A DNA stretch of 17,375 nt from Methanosarcinales archaeon (GTDB lineage Archaea; Halobacteriota; Methanosarcinia; Methanosarcinales; Methanosarcinaceae), in assembly GCA_012329085.1 (NCBI GenBank), contig JAAXQB010000093.1:1-17375 (forward strand). The letters run 5' to 3'. The notes under the pieces are model-generated. The model saw only the letters and a list, made by a program, of their open reading frames with translations, was not told the origin of the DNA and searched no databases. Each line of letters begins with the position of its first letter. Position 1 is the stretch's first letter. The position numbers were made by a program, and so were the translations under genes. Positions 7,007 through 14,668 of the stretch are shown here, piece after piece.

Positions 7007-7061
7007 CTTTAAATAAACATAGATTAATAAATATTAAACTATATTAAACAATACAAGAGGT
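7007..7061 (+). promoter_or_regulatory. Promoter and ribosome binding site of the thermosome gene
   Basis: TTTAAATA (about 7007-7014) is a good archaeal TATA box. Transcription would start near 7038, giving a leader of about 30 nt. GAGGT at 7057-7061, 8 nt before the ATG, is the strongest ribosome binding site in the window, in keeping with an abundant chaperonin. Confidence 0.65.
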
Positions 7062-7069
7062 AATAATAC

Positions 7070-8722
7070 ATGACAGGACAAATGGGACAACCAATTTTTA
7101 TATTAAAAGAAGGAAGCCAAAGAACAAAAGGAAGAGAAGCACAAAGCAATAACATAATGGCTGCAAAAGCAGTTGCAGAAGCTGTAAGAACAACACTTGG
7201 ACCAAAAGGAATGGACAAAATGCTTGTTGATTCACTTGGAGATGTAGTTATTACAAATGATGGTGCAACAATTCTAAAAGAAATGGATATTGAACATCCT
7301 GCTGCAAAAATGGTGGTAGAAGTTTCAAAAACACAAGATGATGAAGTTGGAGATGGAACTACAACTGCTGCAGTAATTGCGGGCGAACTTCTTAAAAAAG
7401 CAGAAGAGTTAATCGAATCTGACATACACCCAACCGTTATTGCATCTGGATATGGATTAGCATCTGAAAAAGCAAAAGAAATACTTGACTCAATTGCAAA
7501 GAAAGTGTGCATAACCGATGAAAAATTACTTATAAATATAGCTGAAACTGCAATGACTGGAAAAGGTGCAGAAGCATCAAAAGAGATACTTTCAAGAATT
7601 GTAGTAAAAGCAGTAACAAGTGTTGCAGATGAAGGTGCAGGAAAAGCTGTTGATATGGACAATATAAATATTGTTAAAAAGACAGGTGCACGAGTTGATC
7701 AATCAGAACTTATTGAAGGTATGATTATTGACAAAGAAAGAGTTCACTCAAATATGCCAAAGAAAGTAGCTGATGCAAAAATTGCACTTATTATCAATGC
7801 GATTGAATTAAAAGAAACAGAAGTCGATGCAGAAATTTCAATCACTTCTCCAGATCAATTACAATCTTTCCTTGACCAAGAAGAAAAAATGTTGAAAGGT
7901 ATGGTTCAAAAAATTATAGACAGTGGTGCAACCGTTGTATTCTGTCAAAAAGGAATTGATGACATGGCACAACATTATCTTGCAAAAGAGGGAATTCTTG
8001 CAATAAGAAGGGCTAAAAAGAGCGACATGGAGAAATTAGTCAGAGCATCTGGTGGAAATCTTGTCACAAACATTGATGAAATTTCAAGCAGCGATTTAGG
8101 ATTTGCAAAATCTGTTGAAGAGAAAAAGATTGGAGGGGATGCAATGATATTTGTCACAGGTTGCGACAATCCAAAAGCTGTGTCTATTTTACTTCGTGCT
8201 GGAACTGAGCATGTGGCAGATAACATTGAAAGAGCATTAAATGACGCACTCCGTGTAGTTGGTGTTGTAATAGAAGATGAAAAACTTGTAGCAGGCGGCG
8301 GCTCACCTGAAGTAGAAGTATCACTTAGACTTCAAGAATATGCAGCAACTCTAAGTAGCAGAGAACAACTTGCAGTAAAAGCATTTGCAGATGCACTTGA
8401 ATCAATACCAAGAACTTTATCTGAAAATGCAGGTCTTGATCCAATCGATATGCTTATGGAACTTCGCTCACAGCATGAGAAAGGCGAAAAAGATGCAGGA
8501 CTTGATGTTTATACAGGCAAAATTGTTAATATGTGGAAAACTGGTGTGGTTGAACCTCTTAGAGTGAAAACACATTCAATAAGTGCAGCAGCTGAATCCG
8601 CAGTCATGATTCTTAGAATTGATGATGTAATTGCATCCACAAAAGCACCTGATATGCCACCTGGTGGCATGGATGAGATGGGTGGCATGGGCGGTATGGG
8701 TGGCATGCCTCCTATGATGTAA
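7070..8722 (+). CDS. ths: Thermosome (group II chaperonin) subunit
   Basis: This 550-residue cytoplasmic ATPase assembles into the double-ring archaeal chaperonin that folds proteins in an enclosed cavity with a built-in lid. Full length for the family. Equatorial ATP-binding motifs are visible in order: [10 protein letters not shown] (43-52), TNDGATIL (62-69) and GDGTTTA (94-100), with the catalytic Asp in the expected places. The apical domain lies in the middle third. [15 protein letters not shown] begins the C-terminal equatorial half. The Gly/Met-rich tail ([19 protein letters not shown], last 19 residues) projects into the cavity. A strong ribosome binding site and TATA box precede it and a clear hairpin-T terminator follows, so it is a single-gene unit. 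Codon use is somewhat less AT-biased than in neighbours, as expected of a highly expressed gene. No heat-shock operator is recognised. Confidence 0.98.
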   Translation: MTGQMGQPIFILKEGSQRTKGREAQSNNIMAAKAVAEAVRTTLGPKGMDKMLVDSLGDVVITNDGATILKEMDIEHPAAKMVVEVSKTQDDEVGDGTTTAAVIAGELLKKAEELIESDIHPTVIASGYGLASEKAKEILDSIAKKVCITDEKLLINIAETAMTGKGAEASKEILSRIVVKAVTSVADEGAGKAVDMDNINIVKKTGARVDQSELIEGMIIDKERVHSNMPKKVADAKIALIINAIELKETEVDAEISITSPDQLQSFLDQEEKMLKGMVQKIIDSGATVVFCQKGIDDMAQHYLAKEGILAIRRAKKSDMEKLVRASGGNLVTNIDEISSSDLGFAKSVEEKKIGGDAMIFVTGCDNPKAVSILLRAGTEHVADNIERALNDALRVVGVVIEDEKLVAGGGSPEVEVSLRLQEYAATLSSREQLAVKAFADALESIPRTLSENAGLDPIDMLMELRSQHEKGEKDAGLDVYTGKIVNMWKTGVVEPLRVKTHSISAAAESAVMILRIDDVIASTKAPDMPPGGMDEMGGMGGMGGMPPMM

Positions 8723-8759
8723 AATTGCTTTAAGAAATAATATAGAATACAATAATATG

Positions 8760-8796
8760 GCACAGCAATTATGCTGTGCTTTTTATTTTTTTTTTT
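8760..8796 (+). terminator. Thermosome terminator
   Basis: GCACAGCA (8760-8767) and TGCTGTGC (8772-8779) form a perfect 8-bp stem with a 4-nt loop. It is followed at once by a run of 17 bases that are T except one A (8780-8796). It lies 37 bp after the stop codon. A T-rich end is the usual archaeal termination signal. Confidence 0.9.
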
Positions 8797-9394
8797 CAAA
8801 TTTTTAAGATTACTTTTTTAGACATTTATTTATTTTTCAAACATCAAAAATGCGATATTTTTAAATATTATATTTAATGCATACAAATATTGTAAAATAT
8901 ATTTTTTATATGAATTGTAAATGAAATTTTTGCATATTTTATATTTGTAGATATTTTTTAAAATTTTTATTTTTATATGTGATGTTACGCCATTCAAATA
9001 AAATATATTTATTTTTAACGAATGGAAAATATAAAATTAATTGAAATAATTTCCTTTCTAATGAATTTTAAATATTACAACATTATCATATATATATTTT
9101 ATTGATAAATTAAACCAATAATAACCTTACTTTTAAAATGAAAGTTTTAAATTATACTTGTAAATCATATAATATTGCATAACAATTATAAAAAAAATAA
9201 AAAATATGTGTAATCTGCGGATATAATATTTAAAAAATAAACGATAAGTTATAATGTATATATGGATAAAAAACCAATCAAATGTGGCAAAAATTACTAA
9301 CAATAGGTAAAAATTTATAAAATTTAAATTAAAAGTGTATGCCATACATATTGCATTATGTCCTTAATATTTTTTTATTAGCACATTAAATATA
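8797..9394. other. AT-rich spacer with no gene
   Basis: Nothing coding is recognised on either strand. A minus-strand open stretch at 9133-9345 is rich in Phe, Ile and Tyr from AT-rich codons and lacks a ribosome binding site. A single worn CGCAGAT-type piece, TGTAATCTGCGGAT, lies near 9208-9221. Confidence 0.55.
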
Positions 9395-9399
9395 TTTTT

Positions 9400-9560
9400 T
9401 TACTCATTTCAAAAATATGTTTTCAAAAAAAATATGGGTTATATTTAATTTATAAAATTATGTACAAGTTAAAATTTTAAATAGCTCATTCAGAATGAAT
9501 GTGCGTTTGCTCATGATTGAACGAATTTGTGTTTGCTCATCAGCGCATATTTTTTTCAAA
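9400..9560. repeat. Degenerate A/B palindrome copy
   Basis: ACTCATTTC and TATGTTTTCAAAAAA (9402-9429) match the start of the copy at 6858. The A unit follows, worn, at 9438-9465 (GTTATATTTAATT, then AAAATTATGTAC). TCATTC and GAATGA around a single A (9487-9499), and GCTCATGATTGAACGAA (9520-9536) are B-type pieces. The order matches the fuller copies, so this is an old member of the family. Confidence 0.6.
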
Positions 9561-9755
9561 ATTGTATTCTCAAAGAAAATGGGTGCCATCTCAATATTTT
9601 TTATAAGGACATACACAATATTTAAGTATTGAGTAGCCACTCTTATATAGAAGAATATATTGAAAAATAAAAATCTTGTGATTTTCTATAAACGCACACC
9701 TTTTAAGTGTGTATAAACGAGAAAAAAAGAAATTTCTCTAACGCATATCAGAATG

Positions 9756-9828
9756 AATGGGTGTTAAGTATATAATAAACGCTCAGAGCGTTCAATCACG
9801 AGCTTTATAAATTATATACAGTTAAAAA
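9756..9828. repeat. A palindrome split by a B unit (nested copy)
   Basis: AGTATATAAT (9767-9776) and TTATAAATTATATAC (9805-9819) are the two halves of an A unit. Instead of joining directly, they are separated by about 30 bp containing AACGC/GCGTT (9778-9792) and TTCAATCACGAGC (9791-9803). These are B-unit sequences found elsewhere on their own. The left flank GAATGAATGGGTGTTA matches the junction seen at 5459-5470. Confidence 0.7.
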
Positions 9829-9884
9829 TTTACCAAAATTTAAACCTTCATAGAGTTAGAACGATACATATGCCCATTCGCAGA

Positions 9885-9897
9885 ATATATATTTTAA
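9885..9897 (+). promoter_or_regulatory. TATA box of the aRF1 gene
   Basis: ATATATATTTTA at 9885-9896 is about 20-27 bp before the ATG at 9915. No ribosome binding site is present, so the mRNA is probably leaderless. Confidence 0.6.
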
Positions 9898-9914
9898 AAT
9901 AACAAAATCTAAAA

Positions 9915-11132
9915 ATGTCAGAAAAACCCGCTTTTAATAAATATGAATTTAAACGAAAACTTGAAGCCATCAGAAGTAAAAAAGGACGAGGCACAGAGCT
10001 TATCTCATTATATATCCCGCATGATAAACAAATACCCGATGTGACACATCAGCTTAAAAACGAACACGGTCAAGCATCAAATATCAAATCAAAAATGACC
10101 AAAACTAATGTACAAGGTGCATTAGATTCATTACTATCCAGAATTAGATATAATAAAGCACCTGAAAATGGAATTGTATATTTTACAGGTGCTGTAGATG
10201 TTGGTGCAAATAAAACTAGCATGGAAACCATTATTGTCGAACCGCCTTTTCCAATAACAAGTTACAAATATCATTGTGATTCTACATTTTATCTTGAACC
10301 ATTAGAAGAAATGTTAAAAGATGTGAAAACTTATGGACTGTTGGTACTTGATATGAGAGAGGCAACAGTTGGATTATTGGTTGGAAAAAAAATAGAAACA
10401 TATCGTAAATTAACTTCATCTGTTCCCGGAAAACAACGGAAAGGAGGGCAAAGTGCACAAAGATTTCAGCAACTTCGTTTAATTGCAATACATGATTTTT
10501 TTAAAAGAATTGGAGATGCTGCAAGTGATGTATTTATGGCAGTAGATCATAAAAATTTTGAAGGTGTATTACTTGGAGGACCATCCCCTACAAAAGAAAA
10601 GTTTGATTCTGGTGATTTTTTACATCACGAATTATTAAAAAAGAAACTTGGATTATTTGATGTTTCATACACGGACGAATCTGGATTGTCAGAACTTGTA
10701 GATGCCGCAGGTGATAAACTTTCAGACATTGAGCTTATAGCTGAAAAAAAAATTATGCAACGATTTCTTTCAGAATTAGTGTCAGATTCTGAAAAGGCCG
10801 TATATGGTATAAAACAAGTCCAAGAAAATCTTAAAGTGGGTGCAGTAGAAATGTTAATAATATCCGAAGATGTTCGTGCAACTACGACCAATTTAAATTG
10901 CAATTCTTGTGGATTTTCAAACGAAATTCAAAATAAAATGAATCATTGTCCAGAATGTAAATCAGACAATATTAGTATAAAAACTATAGATGCTGTAAAT
11001 GAATTAATTGACATATGTGAAGAAATGAAAACAGAAGTTGCATTCATATCTACTGACTTTGAAGAAGGTTCACAACTTTTAAATGCTTTTGGTGGAATTG
11101 TAGCATTACTTAGATATAAAACAGGAATTTGA
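9915..11132 (+). CDS. prf1: Peptide chain release factor aRF1
   Basis: This 405-residue factor reads all three stop codons in the ribosomal A site and releases the finished protein. Domain 1 carries the stop-decoding motifs NIKS (residues 56-59) and YxCxxxF (Tyr119, Cys121, Phe125). Domain 2 has the catalytic GGQ loop at 177-179 within PGKQRKGGQSAQR. Domain 3, which contacts the GTPase partner, includes a zinc-binding insert with Cys329, Cys332, Cys345 and Cys348. All key residues are present, and the length is usual for archaea. The gene has its own TATA box and no ribosome binding site. It ends in TGA three bases before the argS start, so the two genes form an operon. A factor that recognises all stops argues against wholesale stop-codon reassignment in this organism. 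Confidence 0.98.
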   Translation: MSEKPAFNKYEFKRKLEAIRSKKGRGTELISLYIPHDKQIPDVTHQLKNEHGQASNIKSKMTKTNVQGALDSLLSRIRYNKAPENGIVYFTGAVDVGANKTSMETIIVEPPFPITSYKYHCDSTFYLEPLEEMLKDVKTYGLLVLDMREATVGLLVGKKIETYRKLTSSVPGKQRKGGQSAQRFQQLRLIAIHDFFKRIGDAASDVFMAVDHKNFEGVLLGGPSPTKEKFDSGDFLHHELLKKKLGLFDVSYTDESGLSELVDAAGDKLSDIELIAEKKIMQRFLSELVSDSEKAVYGIKQVQENLKVGAVEMLIISEDVRATTTNLNCNSCGFSNEIQNKMNHCPECKSDNISIKTIDAVNELIDICEEMKTEVAFISTDFEEGSQLLNAFGGIVALLRYKTGI

Positions 11133-11135
11133 TTT

Positions 11136-12866
11136 ATGTTTTTAGAATTTAAAAATCAAGTTGAAGTATTAATTAAAAATGCAATTAAAGATGCTATTAA
11201 GTCTCACTCATGTGAAATAGAGGATTTAAATCTTGAACCATCAATACATTCAGATATTGCTACAAATGTTGCATTTAGACTTGCGCCTATTTTAAAAAAA
11301 AATCCATCTGACATTGCAAAAGATATTGTAAATTCTATTGAAATTCCAACAGATTCATTTATTGAAAAAATCGAAGCACAAGGGCCATATATAAATATTT
11401 ATGCAAAAAAAGAATATTTAATTGAAACAATAAATCGAATTAACGAGCAAATCCATAATTTTGGAGGTAAATTTTTAACTGGTAGAGTAATTATTGAGCA
11501 CACATCTGCAAATCCAAATGGTCCATTACATGTAGGGCATATCAGAAATTCCATTATTGGTGATACACTTGTAAGAATATTTACACATGCAGGACATTCT
11601 GTAGAAAGTCAGTATTATATAAATGATATGGGGCGACAAATTGCAATTGTATCATGGGGAATTTCACATTTTAATTATGATTATTCGAAAGAAAATTGTA
11701 TGAATCAAAAATCAGATCATATGATTGCAGACATATATATTAAAGCAAATAAAGAGCTTAAAGAGTGTCCTGAGAAAAACGAAGATATTACAAAGCTTAT
11801 GAATCTTATTGAAGTGGGCGAAGAAGATACTGTCAATAAATTTAAACAAGCCGTTGATTTTGCAATTAAAGGAATAAAAGAATCATTGGTTAGAATGAAT
11901 ATCCATCATGATAAATTTGTATATGAGTCTGATTATATACGATTGGGATTGGTTGAAAATGTAATATCAGAACTTGAACAATGCGATTGTATTGAAATTG
12001 ATGAAGGTGCAACTATTGTAAATTTATCTAAATATGGATTTGAGAAAAATCTTGTGATTAAGAGAGCTGATGGGACTTCTCTTTATGTCACACGAGACCT
12101 TGCATATCATGTATGGAAAGGTGAAAATGCAGATCAAATGATTAATGTGTTGGGGACAGATCATAAATTAATATCAAGTCAGCTTGATGCAACACTTAAA
12201 ATAATTGGGAAAAAAACTCCAAAAATTGTTATTTTTGAATTTGTATCACTTCCAGAAGGTTCAATGAGTACAAGAGCAGGTAAATTTATTGCCGCGGATG
12301 AGCTTCTTGATAAAATAGAAAATGAAGCATATCTTGAAGTTAATAAACGAAAAGGCGAAAAATCAGAAGAGGAAAAAAGAAAAATTGCAAACATTGTTGG
12401 AATTGGTGCTGTGCGATATGATATTGTGAAAGTATCACCTGAAAAATCAACTGTTTTTAATTGGGAATCTGCACTTGATTTTGAAAAGCAAAGTGCGCCT
12501 TACATACAATATTCTCATGCAAGAGCATGTAGTATTCTTAAAAAAGCAAAAAGTAAAGGAATTAATATCAATGCGTATAAAATCAATCCATTGTTAATTA
12601 AAGAAGATTCAGAAATAGATTTAATAAAACTTATGTCAAGATTTGATTATGAAATTAACAAATCTGTAAAAGCACTTAAACCGCATATTATTGCAATATA
12701 TGCAAGAGAGCTTGCAGATGCATTTAATCAATTTTATAGATTGGTTCCTGTAATTACAGATGATGAAGAGCTTTCAAAAAATAGACTTGTGATTACAAAT
12801 TGTGCAAGAATTGTGCTTTTTAATGTACTTAAAGTTCTTGGAATTGTTGCACCTGAATCTATGTGA
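11136..12866 (+). CDS. argS: Arginyl-tRNA synthetase
   Basis: This 576-residue class I synthetase charges tRNA-Arg in the cytoplasm. It shows the ArgRS-specific N-terminal add-on domain (about 1-90). The HIGH signature follows as HVGH (132-135) within SANPNGPLHVGHIRNS. The insert YYINDMGRQIA (160-170) is characteristic of ArgRS. The KMSKS loop is MSTRAGK (377-383), the degenerate form usual in archaeal ArgRS. A C-terminal all-helical anticodon-binding (DALR) domain includes YIQYSHARACSIL. Full length. The ATG is three bases after the aRF1 stop. AGGA at 11123-11126, inside the end of aRF1, is 9 nt upstream and serves as ribosome binding site, so translation is probably coupled. Pairing of two translation genes in one operon is sensible. 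Confidence 0.97.
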   Translation: MFLEFKNQVEVLIKNAIKDAIKSHSCEIEDLNLEPSIHSDIATNVAFRLAPILKKNPSDIAKDIVNSIEIPTDSFIEKIEAQGPYINIYAKKEYLIETINRINEQIHNFGGKFLTGRVIIEHTSANPNGPLHVGHIRNSIIGDTLVRIFTHAGHSVESQYYINDMGRQIAIVSWGISHFNYDYSKENCMNQKSDHMIADIYIKANKELKECPEKNEDITKLMNLIEVGEEDTVNKFKQAVDFAIKGIKESLVRMNIHHDKFVYESDYIRLGLVENVISELEQCDCIEIDEGATIVNLSKYGFEKNLVIKRADGTSLYVTRDLAYHVWKGENADQMINVLGTDHKLISSQLDATLKIIGKKTPKIVIFEFVSLPEGSMSTRAGKFIAADELLDKIENEAYLEVNKRKGEKSEEEKRKIANIVGIGAVRYDIVKVSPEKSTVFNWESALDFEKQSAPYIQYSHARACSILKKAKSKGININAYKINPLLIKEDSEIDLIKLMSRFDYEINKSVKALKPHIIAIYARELADAFNQFYRLVPVITDDEELSKNRLVITNCARIVLFNVLKVLGIVAPESM

Positions 12867-12872
12867 AATTTT

Positions 12873-12882
12873 TCTTTATATA
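12873..12882 (+). promoter_or_regulatory. TATA box between argS and the chorismate lyase gene
   Basis: TTTATATA at 12875-12882 is about 21-28 bp before the ATG at 12903, the spacing of a leaderless archaeal promoter. It lies in the 36-bp gap after argS, so the gene has its own promoter. Confidence 0.6.
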
Positions 12883-12902
12883 CAATCCTCAAATTACATA
12901 CA

Positions 12903-13418
12903 ATGAATAAAAGTAATAATTTTTTACAAAAGATTAAAAATTTCAATCTTCCAACTTGTCTTCGTATATGTGCAGGAACTGACGGTTCAGTAACATTCTT
13001 ACTTGAAATTATGACTTTGCATGAAGTAGTAGTTGATACTGAGAGTCAATTTATTGTAAAAGCAGATGCGGAAAAAGCAGCAATATTTGGAATTGAAGTT
13101 GGTGATGAACTTAATTGTCGTAATGTAAAGCTCATTTCAAATGGAATTCCTTATGTGTATGCAAAATCTTATGCACCGATTGATATAATGCCAAAAGAGA
13201 TGAAAGAAGATCTTATGAATGCAAATATTCCAATTGGTAAAATTTTAAGAAATTATGATATGGAAACTCGCCGGGATTTTTTAAATGTTGGCATACTTAA
13301 ACAGTCATGTTTTGGATGCGAGTCGGTTATTTATAGAGATTATGTTATAATTCACAATGAAAAAATAATTATGTGGATAAATGAGAAATTTCCAATTGAT
13401 GATAGGTGGAATTTATAG
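12903..13418 (+). CDS. Chorismate pyruvate-lyase-like protein (DUF98 / Rv2949c family)
   Basis: This 171-residue protein probably splits chorismate into 4-hydroxybenzoate and pyruvate. In methanogenic archaea 4-hydroxybenzoate is the aromatic precursor of the one-carbon carrier methanopterin, which gives a plausible role here (inference). Family marks are the N-terminal TDGSVTFLLE (26-35), the central YAKSYAPIDIMPKEM (86-100), RNYDMETRRDFLNVG (116-130) with its conserved Glu and Arg, and the C-terminal IYRDYVIIHNEKIIMWINEK (143-162). The last fits the 'R.Y.I.....p.m.I.E.FP' end of the family. The start is supported by a TATA box at leaderless spacing; there is no ribosome binding site. It ends in TAG, and a 26-bp AT-rich palindrome that also follows cbiB begins 8 bp later. 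Family fairly sure; substrate by analogy. Confidence 0.8.
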   Translation: MNKSNNFLQKIKNFNLPTCLRICAGTDGSVTFLLEIMTLHEVVVDTESQFIVKADAEKAAIFGIEVGDELNCRNVKLISNGIPYVYAKSYAPIDIMPKEMKEDLMNANIPIGKILRNYDMETRRDFLNVGILKQSCFGCESVIYRDYVIIHNEKIIMWINEKFPIDDRWNL

Positions 13419-13425
13419 ATTTTTA

Positions 13426-13451
13426 ATTATATATAATTTATAATATTATAT
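13426..13451. repeat. 26-bp AT palindrome downstream of the chorismate lyase gene
   Basis: The 26 bases are identical to 16935-16960 downstream of cbiB. The central part has arms ATATAAT and ATTATAT. They resemble the A unit and may act as a transcript 3' end or processing site. Two exact copies, each within 20 bp of a stop codon on the same strand, suggest a role there. Confidence 0.6.
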
Positions 13452-13500
13452 GCAATAAAAAAATAAATTTTTTAAATTGCACAAGAGTGCGGAAAATGAG

Positions 13501-13546
13501 ATACAATTAAAAAATTTCAAATCATTACAATTGTATATGATTGTAA
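13501..13546 (+). promoter_or_regulatory. Candidate operator and promoter of the toxin-antitoxin pair
   Basis: TTACAAT (13525-13531) and ATTGTAA (13540-13546) form a perfect inverted repeat around TGTATATG, which can serve as TATA box 20-27 bp before the ATG at 13560. ATACAATT at 13501-13508 is a further half site of the same sequence, inverted relative to AATTGTAT (13529-13536). A ribbon-helix-helix antitoxin binding here would block TBP, the normal autoregulation of such pairs. Confidence 0.55.
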
Positions 13547-13559
13547 CTAATTAATAAAT

Positions 13560-13856
13560 ATGCGAGTTATAACAACAAGAATTCCAGATAAAATGTTTGA
13601 AAATATAAAAGAGATGGAAGAAAGCGAGAAAATAGATGGGTCAGAGGCAACGAGAAAGCTCATTTCTGTTGGTATAAAAGAGATAAAAAAGAAAAAAGCA
13701 ATAAAACTTCTAAGGGAGTGTAAAATAACATATAGAATAGCAGCAACAATGATGGATATAACAATTTATGAGTTATTAAATATAATGGAAAAAGAAGGGA
13801 TTGTTATTGGATATTCGTTGAAAGATTTGGAAAAAGACATAGAGGAAATGAAGTGA
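13560..13856 (+). CDS. UPF0175-like antitoxin with ribbon-helix-helix N-terminus
   Basis: A 98-residue DNA-binding antitoxin. The N-terminal MRVITTRIPDKMFENIKEME followed by a helix and SEATRKLISVGIKE (about 28-41) fits a ribbon-helix-helix fold. The C-terminal half, KAIKLLRECKITYRIAATMM through IYELLNIMEKEGI and YSLKDLEKDIEEM, follows the UPF0175 pattern of archaeal antitoxins paired with PIN-like DUF3368 toxins. The stop TGA overlaps a GTG that starts the toxin frame (GTGA, 13853-13856), the classic coupled arrangement. Start at ATG 13560 is supported by the TATA-like sequence within an inverted repeat just upstream; no ribosome binding site. The partner toxin is broken, so this antitoxin may now be an orphan regulator. 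Confidence 0.85.
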   Translation: MRVITTRIPDKMFENIKEMEESEKIDGSEATRKLISVGIKEIKKKKAIKLLRECKITYRIAATMMDITIYELLNIMEKEGIVIGYSLKDLEKDIEEMK

Positions 13857-14344
13857 TTGCCATAGATTCTTCGCCTCTTATCCACCTATCGAAGATTGGA
13901 ATGTTGGGTATTTTGGAAAGTTATGAATTAATTACAACAGTATCTGTTTAAGAAGAAGTGATTATAGAAGGAAAAACGGGGGTAAGCAGGTTAAAAGAAT
14001 TTTTTAAGTATATAGAAGTGATTAAATTGTCAAAAGATGATATAGTCGCTGCATCGTTTATTGCAAAAAACGAAAGAATACATCAAACAGATGCAGAGCT
14101 TTTACTACTTGCGAAAAATAAAAACTGCATATTATTAACAAATAATCGGGCATTAGTGATATTAGCAAGAAGTTGGAATGTAAAAGTGTGGTGGGTTACA
14201 ACCCTAATTCTAAATCTTATACAAGAAAAAAAATTAAGTAAAGAAAAGGGAAAATATGTTTTAGATGAATTGATAATGAGCGGAATGAATATAGAAACAA
14301 ATGTATATATAGGGATACTTAGAGAAATGAATGTGATTATGTAA
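13853..14344 (+). pseudogene. PIN-like (DUF3368-type) toxin interrupted by one TAA codon
   Basis: Starting from GTG at 13853 the frame gives a 163-residue PIN-like ribonuclease with a single TAA at 13949-13951. IAIDSSPLIHLSKIGML lies at the start, with Asp5 as first catalytic acid. After TTVSV comes the stop, then EEVIIEGKTG, where the family, as I recall it, reads 'vs.VyEEV..eG'. One base change from TAT or similar would explain it. Later parts are intact: IHQTDAELLLLAKNKNCILL with acids at about 80 and 82, then TNNRA (about 96-100) where TDDRA is usual, so a second catalytic site is also lost. The C-terminal DELIMSGMNIE...LREM is complete. An internal GTG at 13958 could start a truncated protein lacking the first catalytic Asp. 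The toxin is probably inactive. Confidence 0.8.
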
Positions 14345-14393
14345 TAGTCTTGTTGTGTAATAATTTATGCTACCGCATAATATTGGTTTTTAA

Positions 14394-14470
14394 TAGCTCG
14401 TGATTGAACAAACGAGCGTTTGCTCGTGATTGAACGATACGCTTGTTAACGAGCTTTACAAATTATATAC
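14394..14470. repeat. B-unit palindromes upstream of tRNA-Thr
   Basis: GCTCGT (14396-14401) and ACGAGC (14412-14417) enclose a 10-nt loop GATTGAACAA. A second GCTCGTGATTGAAC follows at 14422-14435 and closes with ACGAGC (14449-14454). TTTACAAATTATATAC (14455-14470) is the right half of an A unit. A stretch of about 33 bases from 14395 is identical to that from 14796. Confidence 0.8.
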
Positions 14471-14543
14471 AATCAAAAATTTTCGTAAATATACATTCAA
14501 AATAATCAAAAATTGTACCTTGTATGCAATTAAAATCAAAATG

Positions 14544-14553
14544 TTTATATATG
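14544..14553 (+). promoter_or_regulatory. TATA box of tRNA-Thr
   Basis: TTTATATATG at 14544-14553 lies about 35-43 bp before the tRNA, allowing a start near 14575 and a short 5' leader removed by RNase P. Confidence 0.65.
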
Positions 14554-14586
14554 ATGTGCCAATTTAATAATACAGTTTGCTATATT

Positions 14587-14658
14587 GCCTTGGTGGCTTA
14601 GTGGTATAGCGCGTCCTTGGTAAGGACGAGGTCGCGGGTTCAACTCCCGCTCAAGGCT
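14587..14658 (+). tRNA. trnT: tRNA-Thr (anticodon GGT)
   Basis: A 72-nt gene folds fully. The acceptor GCCTTGG pairs with TCAAGGC (one G-T). The D arm is around GGCTTAGTGGTATAGC. The anticodon stem CGTCC/GGACG (14612-14616 / 14624-14628) has a TTGGTAA loop, which gives anticodon GGT at 14619-14621 (codons ACC/ACT). The T arm GCGGG/CCCGC has a TTCAACT loop. The discriminator base is T, as usual for archaeal tRNA-Thr. No CCA is encoded and no intron is present. A T-rich stretch (14658-14665) ends the transcript. The gene sits between two palindrome clusters. Confidence 0.97.
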
Positions 14659-14668
14659 TTTTTTATTA

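Noticed and set aside
9133..9345. Minus-strand open stretch of 70 codons with apparent membrane segments
   Set aside because: Composition (Phe, Ile, Tyr, Lys) is what random AT-rich DNA gives; no start signals or motifs.
9458..9640. Minus-strand open stretch of 60 codons
   Set aside because: It reads through palindromic repeat sequence and has no start signal or family match.
13949..13951. Stop-codon recoding (readthrough of TAA in the toxin, TGA in the transposase, TAG near 4255) as a sign of an altered code
   Set aside because: All three stop types interrupt only decayed genes, intact genes end in TAA, TGA and TAG, and aRF1 has intact stop-decoding motifs.
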